This document shows positions 44,799-56,772 of a stretch of DNA of 64,000 bases, piece by piece; positions within the stretch are counted from its first letter, which is position 1, and every line of letters starts with the position of its first letter. Made by a program: the position numbers and the translations under genes. The DNA is from Polytrichum commune (taxonomy: Eukaryota > Streptophyta > Polytrichopsida > Polytrichales > Polytrichaceae): positions 38,773,180 through 38,837,179 of the forward strand of contig OX485808.1 of the NCBI GenBank assembly GCA_950295325.1, given 5' to 3'. The notes below the pieces were generated by a model. That model was not told where the DNA came from. It saw nothing but the letters and a program-made list of their open reading frames with translations, and searched no databases.

Positions 44799-45757
44799 AC
44801 TCACCCGGACTAGTCAATGACCTGGGGCCTACTAATGCTAAGCATGGCATGGCTAAGTGGTATTAAATTATTAATAATACGGATAAATGGCGGTAGCCAA
44901 GCCCCGACCCCAGCCCAGATTTATATTGTACTTATTCAAATTCCGGTATTTGGCATGATTGTTCTAGAATGCTTCGAACTTGTCCAGGGGGGGGGGGGGT
45001 CTCAAGGAACAATTCCCCCCTCTAAGAAGTGGAATCGGAGGGAAATCCTCTTTGTGCAACTTCATCCTCCAATGTGCAAATGACGCATCGAAATCACCAT
45101 GCATGTGGCCGACTATCACAGAAGGCACTTGAACTCTTCTTTGAACTTGGCTTTAGCAAAATACAAAGACCAAAAGCAAAATATGTATCAACATTTGTTG
45201 TCCTTAGCACAATTGTCAAGTTTGCATGTAGAGAGTAGGGGATTAAAGGTTTGGCAACAACAAGATATTCAAGGGGTTTCGACAATGAAGAGATCCAAAC
45301 CTCCTTGCCCTCGAGCACTACCTCATAAAGAAGTATTGTTTCACATCCCTCAAAAAGGGCACCTATCCTACAATGTTTCAAAATTTAGTGTAGAAAATTT
45401 CTAAGGATTGAGTTAGATGATGGAAGTAGAAGGTCTAAGGTAGTCTCATGGTAGATGACGGTACAACTGCTTACATGAATAGTGATTTTCATCACTCAAG
45501 GACATTGTTTTGGTTTGTGAGCGTTTTTGATGAATTGGTGCAAACTCTTATTGAATTTTGCTAGGTTACTATTGTTTGAAATTGAATATCAATGTACAAT
45601 TTGAAAATTGGTGGAAATTTCACCTAATGAAGGACTCGTGGCCCTGAATAATGATCAATATTACACCCCAATCTATTGCAATAAAAGGCCCCAAAATAAT
45701 TACATTGAGTAGGATGTTGTGAAACGTTAAGCACAGTATACATGTTATGTGACACTA

Positions 45758-45973
45758 CACTTAATATTGTATTTACTATCACTTACTAGTTGGAGTACAC
45801 AATGCTATATCTTTTTACTATTAACTTAATTTTCACCAAGTAGAGATGTTAAAGTTCTATAACATCCAAACAACTAGTTTGACCTTTGTTGGCAAAAAAA
45901 TAAGATATACAGTAAGCACTTATAGCATTGCAAAATTCCAAATAGTAAGTGACACTAAATACAAAATTTAGTG
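45758..45973. mobile_element. TA-flanked MITE (216 bp), CACT-ended
   Basis: Left end CACTTAATATTGTATTTACT, right end (inverted) CACTAAATTTTGTATTTAGT, then AGTGTCACTTACT-type text on both sides. Flanked by TA at 45,756-45,757 and 45,974-45,975. Same end sequence class as the 6.5- and 56.4-kb elements. Confidence 0.75.
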
Positions 45974-46556
45974 TAGAGAATGGACAGTATTTCCAATCTC
46001 CTCAGTGAGTGAAATTTGTAAGTTCTGGTGCATTGAAGGGACATGTTTAAACAGCACATGAAATATACTCTGACATCATGATGTGTAATTTTAAAAGGAC
46101 CTACATAAATTGAGGACAGCTAGAAAGCGCATTTTTGGTGCACATTGGTTCAACACTACCCACATCATTTGCTTTCACTTCCTCCCTTCTTTTTATTTCA
46201 TAAGGTTTGTGGACTTGTTGGTATTGATCCTTGGGATCCATTCATACACAAACATGTCCAAGGGTTTTATGGTCTAGTGATGCTATTCACAAATGTAATA
46301 AAATTTGCAAAAGCATTTGATGCCCAAGATGTCAATGGTTTTGAACTTAATGTCAATGTTGTTGATATTGATTAAAAGATACAAAATGATCTGAAACAAA
46401 TCACGTTGAGGCATTCACATTTTAATGCTTCCACATGGTTCAGTAGTGTCCACCAACATTGCTCCATCCACTCAAGAATATCCATGAATCTACCCATGAT
46501 GTCAAATTCCCTGAGTACCCTAGTGAGTATGTAGCAAGGCAAAATGTCACGGCCTA

Positions 46557-46740
46557 CCAATGAACTGGAAGAACCGAATGAGTTCAAGACTTCAGGAAAA
46601 TTAAGAATCATTCTAGAGAAATCTATGTAATATACCTCAAACCAAGAAAGAAAACCCGAAAGATGTCAACACATAACAGGTTGGACTTGAAAACACTCAA
46701 GTATTGACCTATTATGCCCAAAAATCTCCCCGAACACTAC
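46557..46740 (+). repeat. Dispersed repeat shared with 60,085-60,290
   Basis: Both copies contain GAAAGATGTCAACAYRTAA, GGACTTGAAAAC and TATGCCCAAAAATCTCCC in the same order and orientation. No coding capacity or termini seen. Confidence 0.65.
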
Positions 46741-47254
46741 AGCCTACAATGGGTTTTGCATACAAAATCAATTCGAAACCACAGTATCAGATGCATCAGA
46801 ATGAAACATGGGCATGTGTGGCAATGCCACATCCACCATTACACTACATTGGCTTAGCAAATCTGACGGTAGAAATGGGACCGTGATTCTGACTGGTAAC
46901 AAGATCTAGAGGGGTGAAGTTCAAACAAATTACATCAGGATGGAACATGGATGTGCGTGTTTGGGGACGCCAACTCGACCAGATTACTGTGTACCGCATG
47001 GACAGCAAATTACTAGGTTATGAAAGCTCCCAGAACTATAGCAATCAGTGGTCAGAATTGCAAACATCAGAATAATGATGCAAAATCAGCTGACATGATC
47101 ACAGTTGCAGAAATTGGGGTGAGGAAACAATGGTAGTGACCAGAATCCGATACAGTAATCGGAATAAAAGGAAGAAAAGAAACTGCAGTGATCACTACAA
47201 GAACCGCATGACCTAGTGGAAATGAAGACCAAGTGATGGGATTATGGACTTTGT

Positions 47255-47940
47255 AGGGAAACCTTACCATAACCAGCAAGAGGAACAAATTGAACTTTGT
47301 TCTCAGAATTCTTGCCAGTCACTAATACTACCATGCATACCCTGTGTGCAAGTAAGTGTAGACGTAACTTGGTTTCTTTTTGCCCCAAAAAAAGTACCAC
47401 ATGTCATCATGTGATTACTTGGGAACTCTTAGAAGAGGCCTTTGAAATTGACTTTACGCAGAGGGGTGCAATGACTACAATGACAACGAGGAGGAACAGA
47501 CGCAGTGATGGGAATGTAATGCGAGACAAGATTAAGAAGTTGGATCTTGCATGAGCTTCACGAGGCAAAAGTCAAACTTTGTTCTCAGAAATTCTACCTA
47601 GTCACTGATACTATGTACCATGCAAAATCAAATTTTCCTGGTTTAGGAGAGTAAACGCAACTGTTGTAACAAGAATGAAAAGCGAGAGTTGCAGGGATGG
47701 GAATTAGGAGTTGGGTCTGACAGGGAAGCCTCACCTTGAGCAGCAAGAGGCAAAAGTCAAACTTCGTATTCAGTGATTCTAGCGAGTCACTGATACTACC
47801 ATGCACAATGCAAATCCCTTGATGTAGGAGGGCAAACCCAATAGTTGTGATGAGAATGAGGAGTGAGAATTGCAGGGATGACAATACAGTGCAAGAGATG
47901 GGATTAAGAAATCGGGTCTGATAGGGAAGCCTCACCTTGA
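47255..47940 (-). repeat. Tandem array at the 3' end of the MATE gene
   Basis: Minus-strand units carry AAAGTTTGACTTTTGCCTC, TTGCTGCTCAAGGTGAGGCT, TCCCTGTCAGACCCA and a CATGGTAGTATCAGTGACT-like stretch. The landmark GGTGAGGCTTCC occurs at about 47,936 and 47,737; degenerate forms occur near 47,550 and 47,269 (GGTAAGGTTTCC). Spacing is about 199, 185 and 285 bp. The first unit is the end of the MATE coding exon itself. Confidence 0.8.
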
Positions 47941-50900
47941 GCTGCAAGAGGGTGGTCAGACCTCTTCAACAAAAGAACTTCGTTCTCAGAAAATTGTTGT
48001 TGACTGAGGATACTACTACCATGGCAAGTGATGCCTTTGAGGCTAGATTTACTGCAAGGAAGGGCACTGGTGGCAGAGGAGGCAGCACCGGCGCTGTGCT
48101 GCAGCTCGGCCACCACACTGGAAGCGCTCTGGTCTTGCATGAGGGTGAAGTCCTGCGCTCGCAGCGCCTGCACAACCCAGTCGGTCCGTATCACGGCGGT
48201 GACGGTGAGCACCGCGCAGGTCATGACGGCGGCCAGGAGGCCCAGCCAAAGTCCAAGCAATCCGAGCTTGAAAACGAAGCCAAGCAGCAAGCTCATGGGG
48301 ATGCCCACAAAGTAGAATGAGCCCAGATTGACATACGCCCCCATGGCTGGGCGAGCACTGCCGCGGAGCACACCACACGAGACAGTTTGCGGGAAGTTGC
48401 CGAGCTCGCACAGGCCCATGATGGGCAGAATTTCCGCTACGCCCAGCAGGATTTGCTGGTCCGTGGTGAACAGCTTGCCCCAGATGGAGCGTTCGCCAAT
48501 CAGCCAAAGTGTGCCGATGCAGCCCAATCCTATGCTCAGCCCCAGAGCGGCCATGGATGCGTGGTATGCCCCTAGCGGACGGTTCGCGCCCAACTCGTTG
48601 CCTACTCGCGTGCACACACACGATGCCAGTGCAACCTGGCATTGAGGAATCACAGTAAGAAAATACAGCCACCAATGCCAGTGACAGAGAAAGTAACACA
48701 AAACTAGTAACGGCAGACAAATGCAGGTACATGAAGCATGAGAATATCTTGTTTTGAAAAGAGGTGTCTCAAAGAGACGACCGAAACTCAATGTCATAGA
48801 AACCCTGTTGCTCCTCTATGCAATTCATGACAGTTCTACCAACTGGTCATTCTGTAGAATCTTATCCTAGTTCTTGCAGGTAACTCAAGCTCAGGTTTAC
48901 AAAGAACACAACCTATCTCCGTCCCAAAAGTCGGGCACTTGTTTCGAAGAGTCACATACCACGATCCTTACCATAATACAGAGTCTTAGGAGAGATTTTG
49001 ATTCAAGAACCTTTTTGTCAGGTTTCGTGGGGATATGTTGGAGAGATTTCGATGGGTGGTTTTGTTAATGCAAAGAGATAATGGCTGGGGGACAAATGAT
49101 GAATACAACAAACAAATTTCCTCAACCCTCGTAGTCTACCTGTGAGAAGAGGGTTTGTAGGAATACTGATATCGGTTTTGTTGGAGGAAAGTTGTACAGA
49201 TTTTTGGTGCATGAGATTGATTGATTTTGATGGGTACCTGCAAAGCATACAAAATGGTGTCGCCGTTGAGGACGATGGCCATGATGGCGATGGACTTGCG
49301 GGCATCAGACAGCAAGCCTGCGAGCATCATCATGATTTCGTAGCACCACCACTCCAGGCAAGTCATGAAACAGGAGGGCAATGCGAGCCTGAGCAGCGGC
49401 CTCCACTCGCGGAGGCAAGCTTTCGACCAGCCAGGCCACGTGTACTGGCACACACCGGAGTATTTGATGTAAATCAAGAGGAAGACGATCATATTGACGT
49501 CGGTCCAGAAGTTAGCAACAGCTGTGCCAGGGGCGCCCAGGCCGCACCCGAACACTAGCAGAGAGTTGATGGGGACGTGCAGCACCATGGCAAGGCCGGA
49601 GCATACCATCATGGGCTTGGCGATGCACTGCGAGCGCAGGAAGATGCGTAAAGGGGACAGAAGTGCCGTGGCCAGCAGGTCCGGGAGCAGGTAGCGGAGG
49701 TAGTCGTTAGCAATCTTGGCTATGGCGGGGTCCTGACCAATGGCCAGCAACAACACCTCCACGTTCCACCACACCAGCGCAATGGGGAAGCTCGTGAGCA
49801 GCAAGATCAGGATGCCGCGTTGCAAGGTGATGCCCATGATCTTGTATCTGCACACACACATCACAACAATTTCAACCTACATATTTCATTTCATCCACCA
49901 CTGCACATCGGATACGTACAAGGGCTCCTTTACCGCTCACCATCAACTCTGTTTCTGAAACCTCACCTCACACCTTGCACACTTTTGTGCAAATGTAGAT
50001 AATATCGCCCTCGTGATCGAGTATGGAATGTTCGTAGCTTCGTCATCCATCACGCACATAATTTCACGACACATTCACCCTCATCTACATTCGGAAAATT
50101 TTCAAACTGTTCTGTCGCTTCGCCGCTACCGATCAGTACCCAAATACAAATTTATTCTCCATCTAATTCACATCAGATCCGATGAAGCGTCTTGGTGCTC
50201 AAATCCGAATCAGCACCAACACCAAACTCTCATCCATCATGCACATGGTTTTCAGTTTCTCTGCTCTCATGATCGAGTAAACCCTCCGTTTGCAGTTAAT
50301 TCAAGCCTTGCCCTACTGCCCTGCAAAATGAGTTTCTTTCCTGCATTCATCATGGAATAATCCTCATGACATTTGAGGATGATGTACATCGTCGCATTTC
50401 AGAATTTCCCTCATTCAAATGAGGAGCATTGTCGCTTCTGTAATCTCACTTCATGCAGATGATGAGCAATGTTAATCCCAGATAATCTCTTCTTGAAGGA
50501 ACATAATCCGCCATGAGGACCCCAATTTTGCAGGATTCAAATTATACCATCAATGATGTTGCACGAATCTACAAGTACATCCTGATGACTTCCAATTGAC
50601 AGTTCACTATTTTTGGGAAATCGATGAAGACAGAAATGAATATGGATACCTGCGAGCACCATAAGCCTGGCCGCAAATTGGCTCCATGCCTCCCGCTAGG
50701 CCCATGAGGATCGAGAAACCAGTCACATTTGCAAAAGTCAGGGCCATAGTACCTCCGGCGAGTTGAAGGCCCCCAAGGCGACCTAGAAACATGGTGGAGA
50801 CAATGAACCTCGTAAACCACATAACATTCATGGCAGCGATGGGCACCCCAATGGGCCTCTGCTTCCCCAATTCCAACCACATTTGATGGAACGTGGGCCA

Positions 50901-51110
50901 CTGCTTGAGGGCTTGTTGAATCTCGCTGTCAATCGACCGTGAGTTGGAGGGGCTTGAATAGAGGCACTTGACGTCGGCATCCTCCAAACGCAAACCAGTG
51001 TGCACTGGCGGCAGATTCATCCCACACGACCTAATGTCGATCACATTGTCTCCCGGACGCCTTGCTATTTCCATCTTCAATTTTGAGTCGCTTTCTGACA
51101 CTAACTCCAT
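47904..51110 (-). CDS. MATE/DTX family multidrug and toxin extrusion transporter (about 600 aa, 3 exons)
   Basis: Exons 51110-50650, 49847-49238 and 48635-47904 join in phase at GT-AG introns. Residues 1-87 are hydrophilic and cytosolic. Twelve membrane helices follow: TM1 around IGVPIAAMNVMWFTRFIVST (88-107), then the family signature GMEPICGQAYGAR (141-153) after TM2. Exon 2 covers TM3-TM6 or so, including the SQCIAKPMM loop. Exon 3 opens with VALASCVCTRVGNELGANRP, the conserved VGNELGA (368-374). MATE carriers exchange H+ or Na+ for organic cations, flavonoids or hormones at the plasma membrane or tonoplast; substrate is not deducible. The last about 90 residues form a Ser-rich tail. The true 3' end is uncertain: the reading frame stops at 47,904, but a donor (CAAG then GTGAGG) at about 47,936 could splice onward. 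That donor is itself duplicated in the array downstream. Confidence 0.92.
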
Positions 51111-51650
51111 ATTTGCGCGAGGTCTCTAAAGGAAACAAATACATGGCCTTCTAAATCTCGATTGACTATCTCCATTTCCTTGATTGCAGGCTTACTTGAC
51201 TGGAAAGTCTCCACACACATTTACAGACACCACATTGCTCACTTAATACCAGATGGTTAGCACCTTTGATGAAACACACAGATCTCATGCTTCTAAATCC
51301 TAACTCGTATATTCCAAGAATTGTACATTGATATGTCTTTCGAATAACAAAAGAACGTCTTCGAAGAGAGGAGGTGCTGGAGCGAAACTGTACAGAGGCA
51401 GTAAGTTAATTTGGCTTCATAGAGACATCACTCCAAAGTCTCAAGAAATCGTAATCCATGAAGAACAATCACAAACTAACCCTACAGTAAATACAAAGCC
51501 TGATATTTTACAACAAGGTGTTTCTTTCCATCTTTAGCTTTCCACACTGCCGTTTGATGGATCCTCACCGCAGTGGTTGGCTTGTTCAGCCGTTCTACTC
51601 CCTGTAATGATAACAACATTTTCTTCCCTTGTCAATTCAAGAAACCAAGG
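51111..51650. other. MATE upstream region
   Basis: No gene or clear TATA box identified. Probable promoter by position. Confidence 0.4.
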
Positions 51651-52215
51651 AGAAGCCCACGTGCACACCCTACGATGGGATGAGAAAATATTGCATCAAG
51701 AACAACATGCATGAAAATCAAAACTTGCATTCGAAATAGGTGACTATTTGCAAAGACGTTGCGTAGCATAAGTGCGTAGGAGAGGAGAGCAAAAGGCTGA
51801 ATGATGGAGTGCCAGGGTTAGAGGTTTTCCTTCTCCCCACGTAACCGCCTTCAAAGCCAATGGACTTCTTTTCTCTTGTCCGTTGGTATGCTGTGGTTGA
51901 CTGTTGGAAAGCATGTGAACCTGAAGGGCATCAGAGAAGCCCACGTGCACACCCTACGGTGGGATGAGAAGGTATTGCATCAAGAACAACATGCATGAAA
52001 AACAAAACTTGCATTCGAAATAGGTGACTATTTGCAAAGAAGTTGCACAGGATAAGTGCGTACGAGAGGAGAGCAAAAGGCAGAATGGAGTGCCAGGTTT
52101 AGAGGTTTTCCTTCTCCCCACGTAACCGCCTTCAAAGCCAATGGACTTCATTTCTCTTGTCCGTTGGTATGCTGTGGTTGATTGTTGGAAAGCACGTGAG
52201 CCTGAAGGGCATCAG
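51651..52215. repeat. Recent head-to-tail duplication, 284 + 281 bp
   Basis: Unit 1 is 51,651-51,934 and unit 2 is 51,935-52,215. Both begin AGAAGCCCACGTGCACACCC and end CTGAAGGGCATCAG. Identity by eye is over 93%. Each unit contains the E-box/G-box-like CCCACGTGCA near its start and CCCCACGTAACCGCC near its middle. No gene inside. It lies in the divergent-free gap between MATE (promoter side) and arginase (3' side). Confidence 0.95.
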
Positions 52216-53053
52216 AGTTTCATAACTTGATTGAGATTTCGACTAGGATAATCTAGTAGCAAAAATGTACCGGCATGTGTTTGTCTACCAGAAATCAGGG
52301 TCAGAACAATCAATATGTCCCTAGTTATGAAAACTGCTATGAATATTCTTGAGGTGGTCATAACCTATTCTGATCTCTTAGAGTGGACTTTCTGTTACTT
52401 GCTCTTTATTACTTTGCTGCTGAATTATACAAAAAAGGACAATGCCATTGAAACTCAGGTAACAGGAGATATCTCATCAAGTGCTTATCGAAGTGCGCCC
52501 TTGAAAATCTACCTCAAGTGAAAGCACTGCATCAGAAGCTAAGGAAACCTGGGCATTGACTCTACTAATTGATCGGTCAAAACAGATTGATAGATTGACC
52601 TTGACATTTTGTCAGAATTGCCAGAAACTTTTATTTCAATATAAGAAGTTTCATCAGTATAGCCTCTTTAACTGCATATATACCTGCCTTCTGTTCACTT
52701 GAATAAAATGAAACAAAAAGGAGCATTCTCTTCACAACCTCAGTGGTGATTTCACCTTGAGGGGCATGACAACAGAGACGCTTGATTGTATATTGTCCAG
52801 ACTGCTCAGATCTTTCAATGTGAGTAACACCTGCCATGTCTTACGACAAGGGAGTCAATGCTTGAAAGATCGGCATTTGAACTCGACTACCAATACAACT
52901 TACAAAACCAAGAGAATACCTAGCATTAAGACATGCAATAGAAATAGAGGAAACAACAAGCGTTCCCAATCATCTGCTGTCACCATTGAAAAAAACTTAT
53001 CATAACCCTGTATATTCTAAACAAAAAATATCATCCTCTTAAAAACGACCTAT
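52216..53053. other. Spacer downstream of arginase
   Basis: AT-rich. Short frames only; would include the arginase 3' UTR at its right end. Confidence 0.45.
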
Positions 53054-54195
53054 TTACTTGGACATCTTTGCACAAAGCTCTCGAACAAGCTTCGCTGCAA
53101 CCATGGCAGTCATTCCATCCACAGTGTCCCGTTGCGGGTTGAACTCCACAACGTCGCCTCCAACTATGTTACCCTTCAGATTCTGCAAGATGTTCATGAC
53201 ATCGCGGAAAGAAAGACCCCCTGGCTCAATATGAGAGACACCTGGAGCATATGCCGGGTCAAGGCAATCCACATCAATTGAGACATAAACACCTTTCACA
53301 CCCTCACCAAGATGCAGATTTTCAAGCTTCTCCCGGTCACGATTGAATGTCCTCATCTCATGTTGCTCCACACCAAACTTCTTGGCTTGGTCTCGTTGTT
53401 CTTGAGTTACTGAGCGCAGACCAACCTGTACAAGCCGCCGTGCATGGCCACCTTCCATAATACGGGCAAATGGAGAGGCATGCGAGTAGTGCTTCCCCTC
53501 ATAAGCATGATAGATGTCGGGGTGCGCATCAATATGGAGAATATCTACAGGTCCTCCAAGATACTCAGTGACGCCCCGCACCACTGGGAATGAAATAGAG
53601 TGATCTCCTCCTAGCACAAGCGGCCTAAGCGGTGGCTCGTCCATGATCAGTTTCACTGACTCTGTGATTGTTCGCATGAGCAGTTCATCTTTAACACCAC
53701 AACTCCGCATCCCCTGAATTGGCACATCTCCTGCATCTGTCAAAATCCGTACATCCTCCAACTGCTTCCCAGTTTCAGTGGTGGAATTGGTGCTACCACA
53801 CCAAATGGCCTCTCGGATCACAGGAGGCGAGAAGGCTGGACCCTGGCAAATTCAAATCATCGTTCACGTTCAGGTACAAAAGCGACCTCCGTCGAATTAA
53901 CTGCCCATAACTACGGTATCACAAAACACATTAAGATGCGAGAGGTACCAAACTTGCAACACAACTTTCAGAACACCTGAAGAAAAGAAGAGTTGTGCCC
54001 AAGGGGAACACCAAGCAGGCAGCTAGTAGCTACGGCGCCTCCTTTTGCCCTCACAACCTCCGCCTTTAGTCGCGCAAGCTCTCGTACCAATGTGAGTGAC
54101 GCCTCCACCACCCGTTGTTGCCCTTGTTCCGGTGACACAAACGATTGACTGTACCCACGCTGCTGCTGCCACAATTTACCTAAGGCTCTCCTCAT
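53054..54195 (-). CDS. ARGAH: Arginase (ureohydrolase family), plant type, 335 aa
   Basis: Two coding exons, 54195-53977 and 53842-53054, join in phase at a GT-AG intron (SFLQ then GPAFSPP). Mn2+ ligands expected for ureohydrolases are all present: His154 in GGDHSIS (151-157), Asp178, His180 and Asp182 in HIDAHPDIYH (176-185), and Asp263 and Asp265 in SIDVDCLDPA (261-270). The C-terminal EFNPQRDTVDGMTA (306-319) is also family-typical. Plant arginases hydrolyse arginine to ornithine and urea, usually in mitochondria, feeding urease, proline and polyamine metabolism. The N-terminus (MRRALGKLWQQQRGYSQSF) is basic and amphipathic, fitting a mitochondrial presequence. Plant arginases resemble agmatinases in sequence, so substrate is assigned by family similarity. 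Full length, no breaks. Confidence 0.95.
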
Positions 54196-54889
54196 CCTTC
54201 AAACCCTAACATAAATAAGATGAATTCAATCGTTAACACATTTCACCAATGATGTGCTACATTTCGTAAAGTTTACAGACTCTTACAGTGTACATCTCTG
54301 ATAATGTGAAAACAGGGACAAGTAGAATATTCAGGACTAGTATGTAACACATAAAAAATACAGACAAGAGTACACCACATAAAGTCTGCACTAAGCAAGA
54401 CATTCGAATGTGAATGACATTTGCTCCCACATCAATATGCACTCTTCATGCAAAAATTCACAAACAATTCACTGAAATTTCTTGAAATGAATCAACCTGG
54501 ATTCAAAATAAACATAAACCGGACCTTCGGTTGATTCTTGAAACGAGAAAAACATACTCAGACTTAAGGAACTGATATATGCCTCCCAGTCGCTAATGAA
54601 GAACACTTTTAGGTCTTCTTAAATAGAGAGTTCGTATTTGGACATAACCTTATCTTCGATCAACAAAGAAGCTCCGCGACCTTCGAAAGGGATATCAATG
54701 ATTCAAAACCTTGCAATAGACTTCAAAACTATGAAAGATCTAACTATCTTATAACATAGCTCCGAACGGTAGGTCCTTCTGAAGTTCTTACAAACACACA
54801 CCGATCCGATACAGCGAAATGAAATCACCTCACACCATGCTCCTCTAACACAAACATCAAAAAAGGCGAACAATCCTTGAGAGAATCAG

Positions 54890-55018
54890 CCATACCTGGC
54901 AAATTAATCAGCTGCAGTAAGGAGGTTGCTCCGCTTGAATACGATAAAGAGTCAAAAGGAACTCCCAATCCGGTTACAGCACGTGTAACTTGCGAATAAA
55001 AGACTCTGCACACCACAC

Positions 55019-55054
<36 letters not shown>

Positions 55055-55385
55055 ATAATAAGTGCAATGTAGCGCGTTGAAAAGTTGCGAGACAAATCGA
55101 GAGAAAGTCCAAACAAAGAACACTGGAGCAGGACACAATGCAGGACACTAAACGCACTCATCCAATACCGACCGGCAATGCACACCACGCTCACAATTAC
55201 CAATTGATGAACACCAAACCCTGAGAAGCCGAGGAGAAGAAGGTTTCACGAGAAAAATCAGCCACACCTGCCAATTAATCAGCTGCAGTAAGGAGGCTGC
55301 CTCCGGTTGATTACGAGAGGTAGAAAGCAAAAGAACATCCAGCGCAGCTGATGCGCATGCGACTTGCGACGAATGACGAAGCTGT
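54890..55385 (-). repeat. Duplicated leader segment upstream of arginase
   Basis: The stretches about 54,890-55,000 and 55,252-55,360 share AATTAATCAGCTGCAGTAAGG and flanks, with the same spacing to CTTGCGA-type text. On the minus strand each copy ends in a splice-donor-like site (TTGCCAG then GTATGG; TTGGCAG then GTGTGG). A (CA)n tract at 55,021-55,050 lies between them. They may be alternative non-coding first exons. Confidence 0.65.
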
Positions 55386-55525
55386 TCGAAGCGATTGAAG
55401 TGGGAATGAATGAGCGCGACGTAATTATGATTAGTGGGAGAGAATGTTGAATGAGAGGGATTGCGGAGTGGTGGTTTGCGATTGCGTCGTAGCGCGTGAA
55501 GGCTCGGGTTGCGTGAGGGATTTGA

Positions 55526-55591
55526 TCAAGCTATGGAGCAGCTGCTGGTGTTGCTGCTAAAGCGTGCGGCTATGGCGGCCATGGCGGCCAT
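55526..55591 (-). other. Possible upstream ORF (21 aa) in the arginase leader region
   Basis: ATG within a GGCCATGGC repeat starts MAAMAAIAARFSSNTSSC and ends at TAG/TGA-side stop after SIA. Composition looks like an organelle-targeting start, but no splice donor precedes the stop, so it cannot extend into arginase by simple splicing. It may act as a uORF if transcribed. Confidence 0.3.
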
Positions 55592-55879
55592 GGAGGAGGA
55601 TGAAAGAAGTGGATGAGGATGAAGGCGTGGCAGGATTGGCGATGCTCGCATGGGATGGATGGATGGATGAATGTAGAAGGGTTTGTATGAGTTTGAAGTT
55701 CGCCCGGGCATCGAGATCTTTTATATTATTATTGTCACACCATGCGAGGAAGGGGATAGGATCCAAGTAAACCGTATATCCCCAAGGCATGAGACGCATG
55801 ATAATTGGACTCGAGAATACACGGCGGAAATGCACGGTATAAATAATGAGCCTTATTCGGACACTTCATCTTAATTGAT

Positions 55880-55970
55880 CACCTATATTTGGATGGTGTG
55901 TGTCATGTGGTTAAGTGTGGACCTAGGTTCAATAGTCAACATAAGGGGGGGGGGGCTGCATGGTGTTTTT
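55880..55970 (+). repeat. Fragment of the G-run dispersed repeat
   Basis: TATATTTGGATGGTGTGTGT, GGTTCAATAGTCAACATAAG then a run of 11-12 G. Same order as the 23.7-kb copy but shortened. Confidence 0.55.
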
Positions 55971-56447
55971 CATAAACTGGAGCCAATAAATGTTCAGTAT
56001 GGTAAACATATTCATAAGAAGGTGTTACAAGACGCAAAATTTTTACTCGCAAATTATTCTGTATGAAAAGAGATTCTTCTCACGACCCGGCATATTTTAT
56101 AGCTATAACACTTTTGACTTTGTGGATTCGTAGTCATAACGTGTGCGAGATCGAGGAAAAAATTCATAGTTTGGTGCTAAAATAGGTTCATATCACAGTC
56201 ATAGATTCAAGAAGAAAAAAAAAATCATAACGTTGAGAAACATGGAAAACACCATAAAACTGAGAGTTAAGACATGTTTACCTTGTTTGTAGCAAGCAAC
56301 CATCATGACATGGTGAGCGCTATGCTCGATATCGTACATGTGTCGCCCTACTACAAGCTAGAACAAGGCTCCTTGTGTACCTACTTCATCACTCCAGCTA
56401 CTCGGTAGGTACCATGAGGATGCCTTGCTACAACTTGTAACAAAACT

Positions 56448-56770
56448 CCTTGCATGCAATATTTTCACATGGTATTTTTATGTCCCTATGGTAACCGTTT
56501 TGGTGATACTTTCTATGCATAAGTTTACAAGTATTGTCATCCCAACTTACTTTTTAGTTCATCCAAATGCCAAATATAGATACAAAGTTTGGTGTAATTT
56601 GCATCCTAACAAAATGTATGATTGAAATTTGGTTGGAAAAACACTTAGTAAGTGACAATAATTGCAATAATGTTAGGTAAACATTTAGTTTTGGTGACAC
56701 CGCACTGGGGTTTCCAATTAGTATTGAGCAAGACAATTAGAATTGGTGACACTAAATACAATGTTTAGTG
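56448..56770. mobile_element. TA-flanked MITE, related to the 6.5-kb element
   Basis: The right end AAATACAATGTTTAGTG is followed by TA (56,771-56,772). The interior matches 6512-6879 in inverted orientation (AGTATTGTCATCCCAACTTA, AAGTGACAATAATTGC, ATGTTAGGTAAACATT). The left end is worn and its position (about 56,448) is approximate. Confidence 0.65.
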
Positions 56771-56772
56771 TA

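Noticed and set aside
45099..45404. 101-aa plus-strand frame
   Set aside because: No domain or homology recognised, overlapping frame on the other strand, AT-rich context.
48049..48732. 227-aa minus-strand frame and several plus-strand frames over 47,937-48,645
   Set aside because: They are alternate-frame shadows of the GC-rich third MATE exon, whose own frame has the family motifs.
55526..55711. Arginase transit peptide encoded by the MAAMAAIAARFSS frame
   Set aside because: No donor before its stop, and arginase exon 1 already has a start codon and a presequence-like N-terminus.
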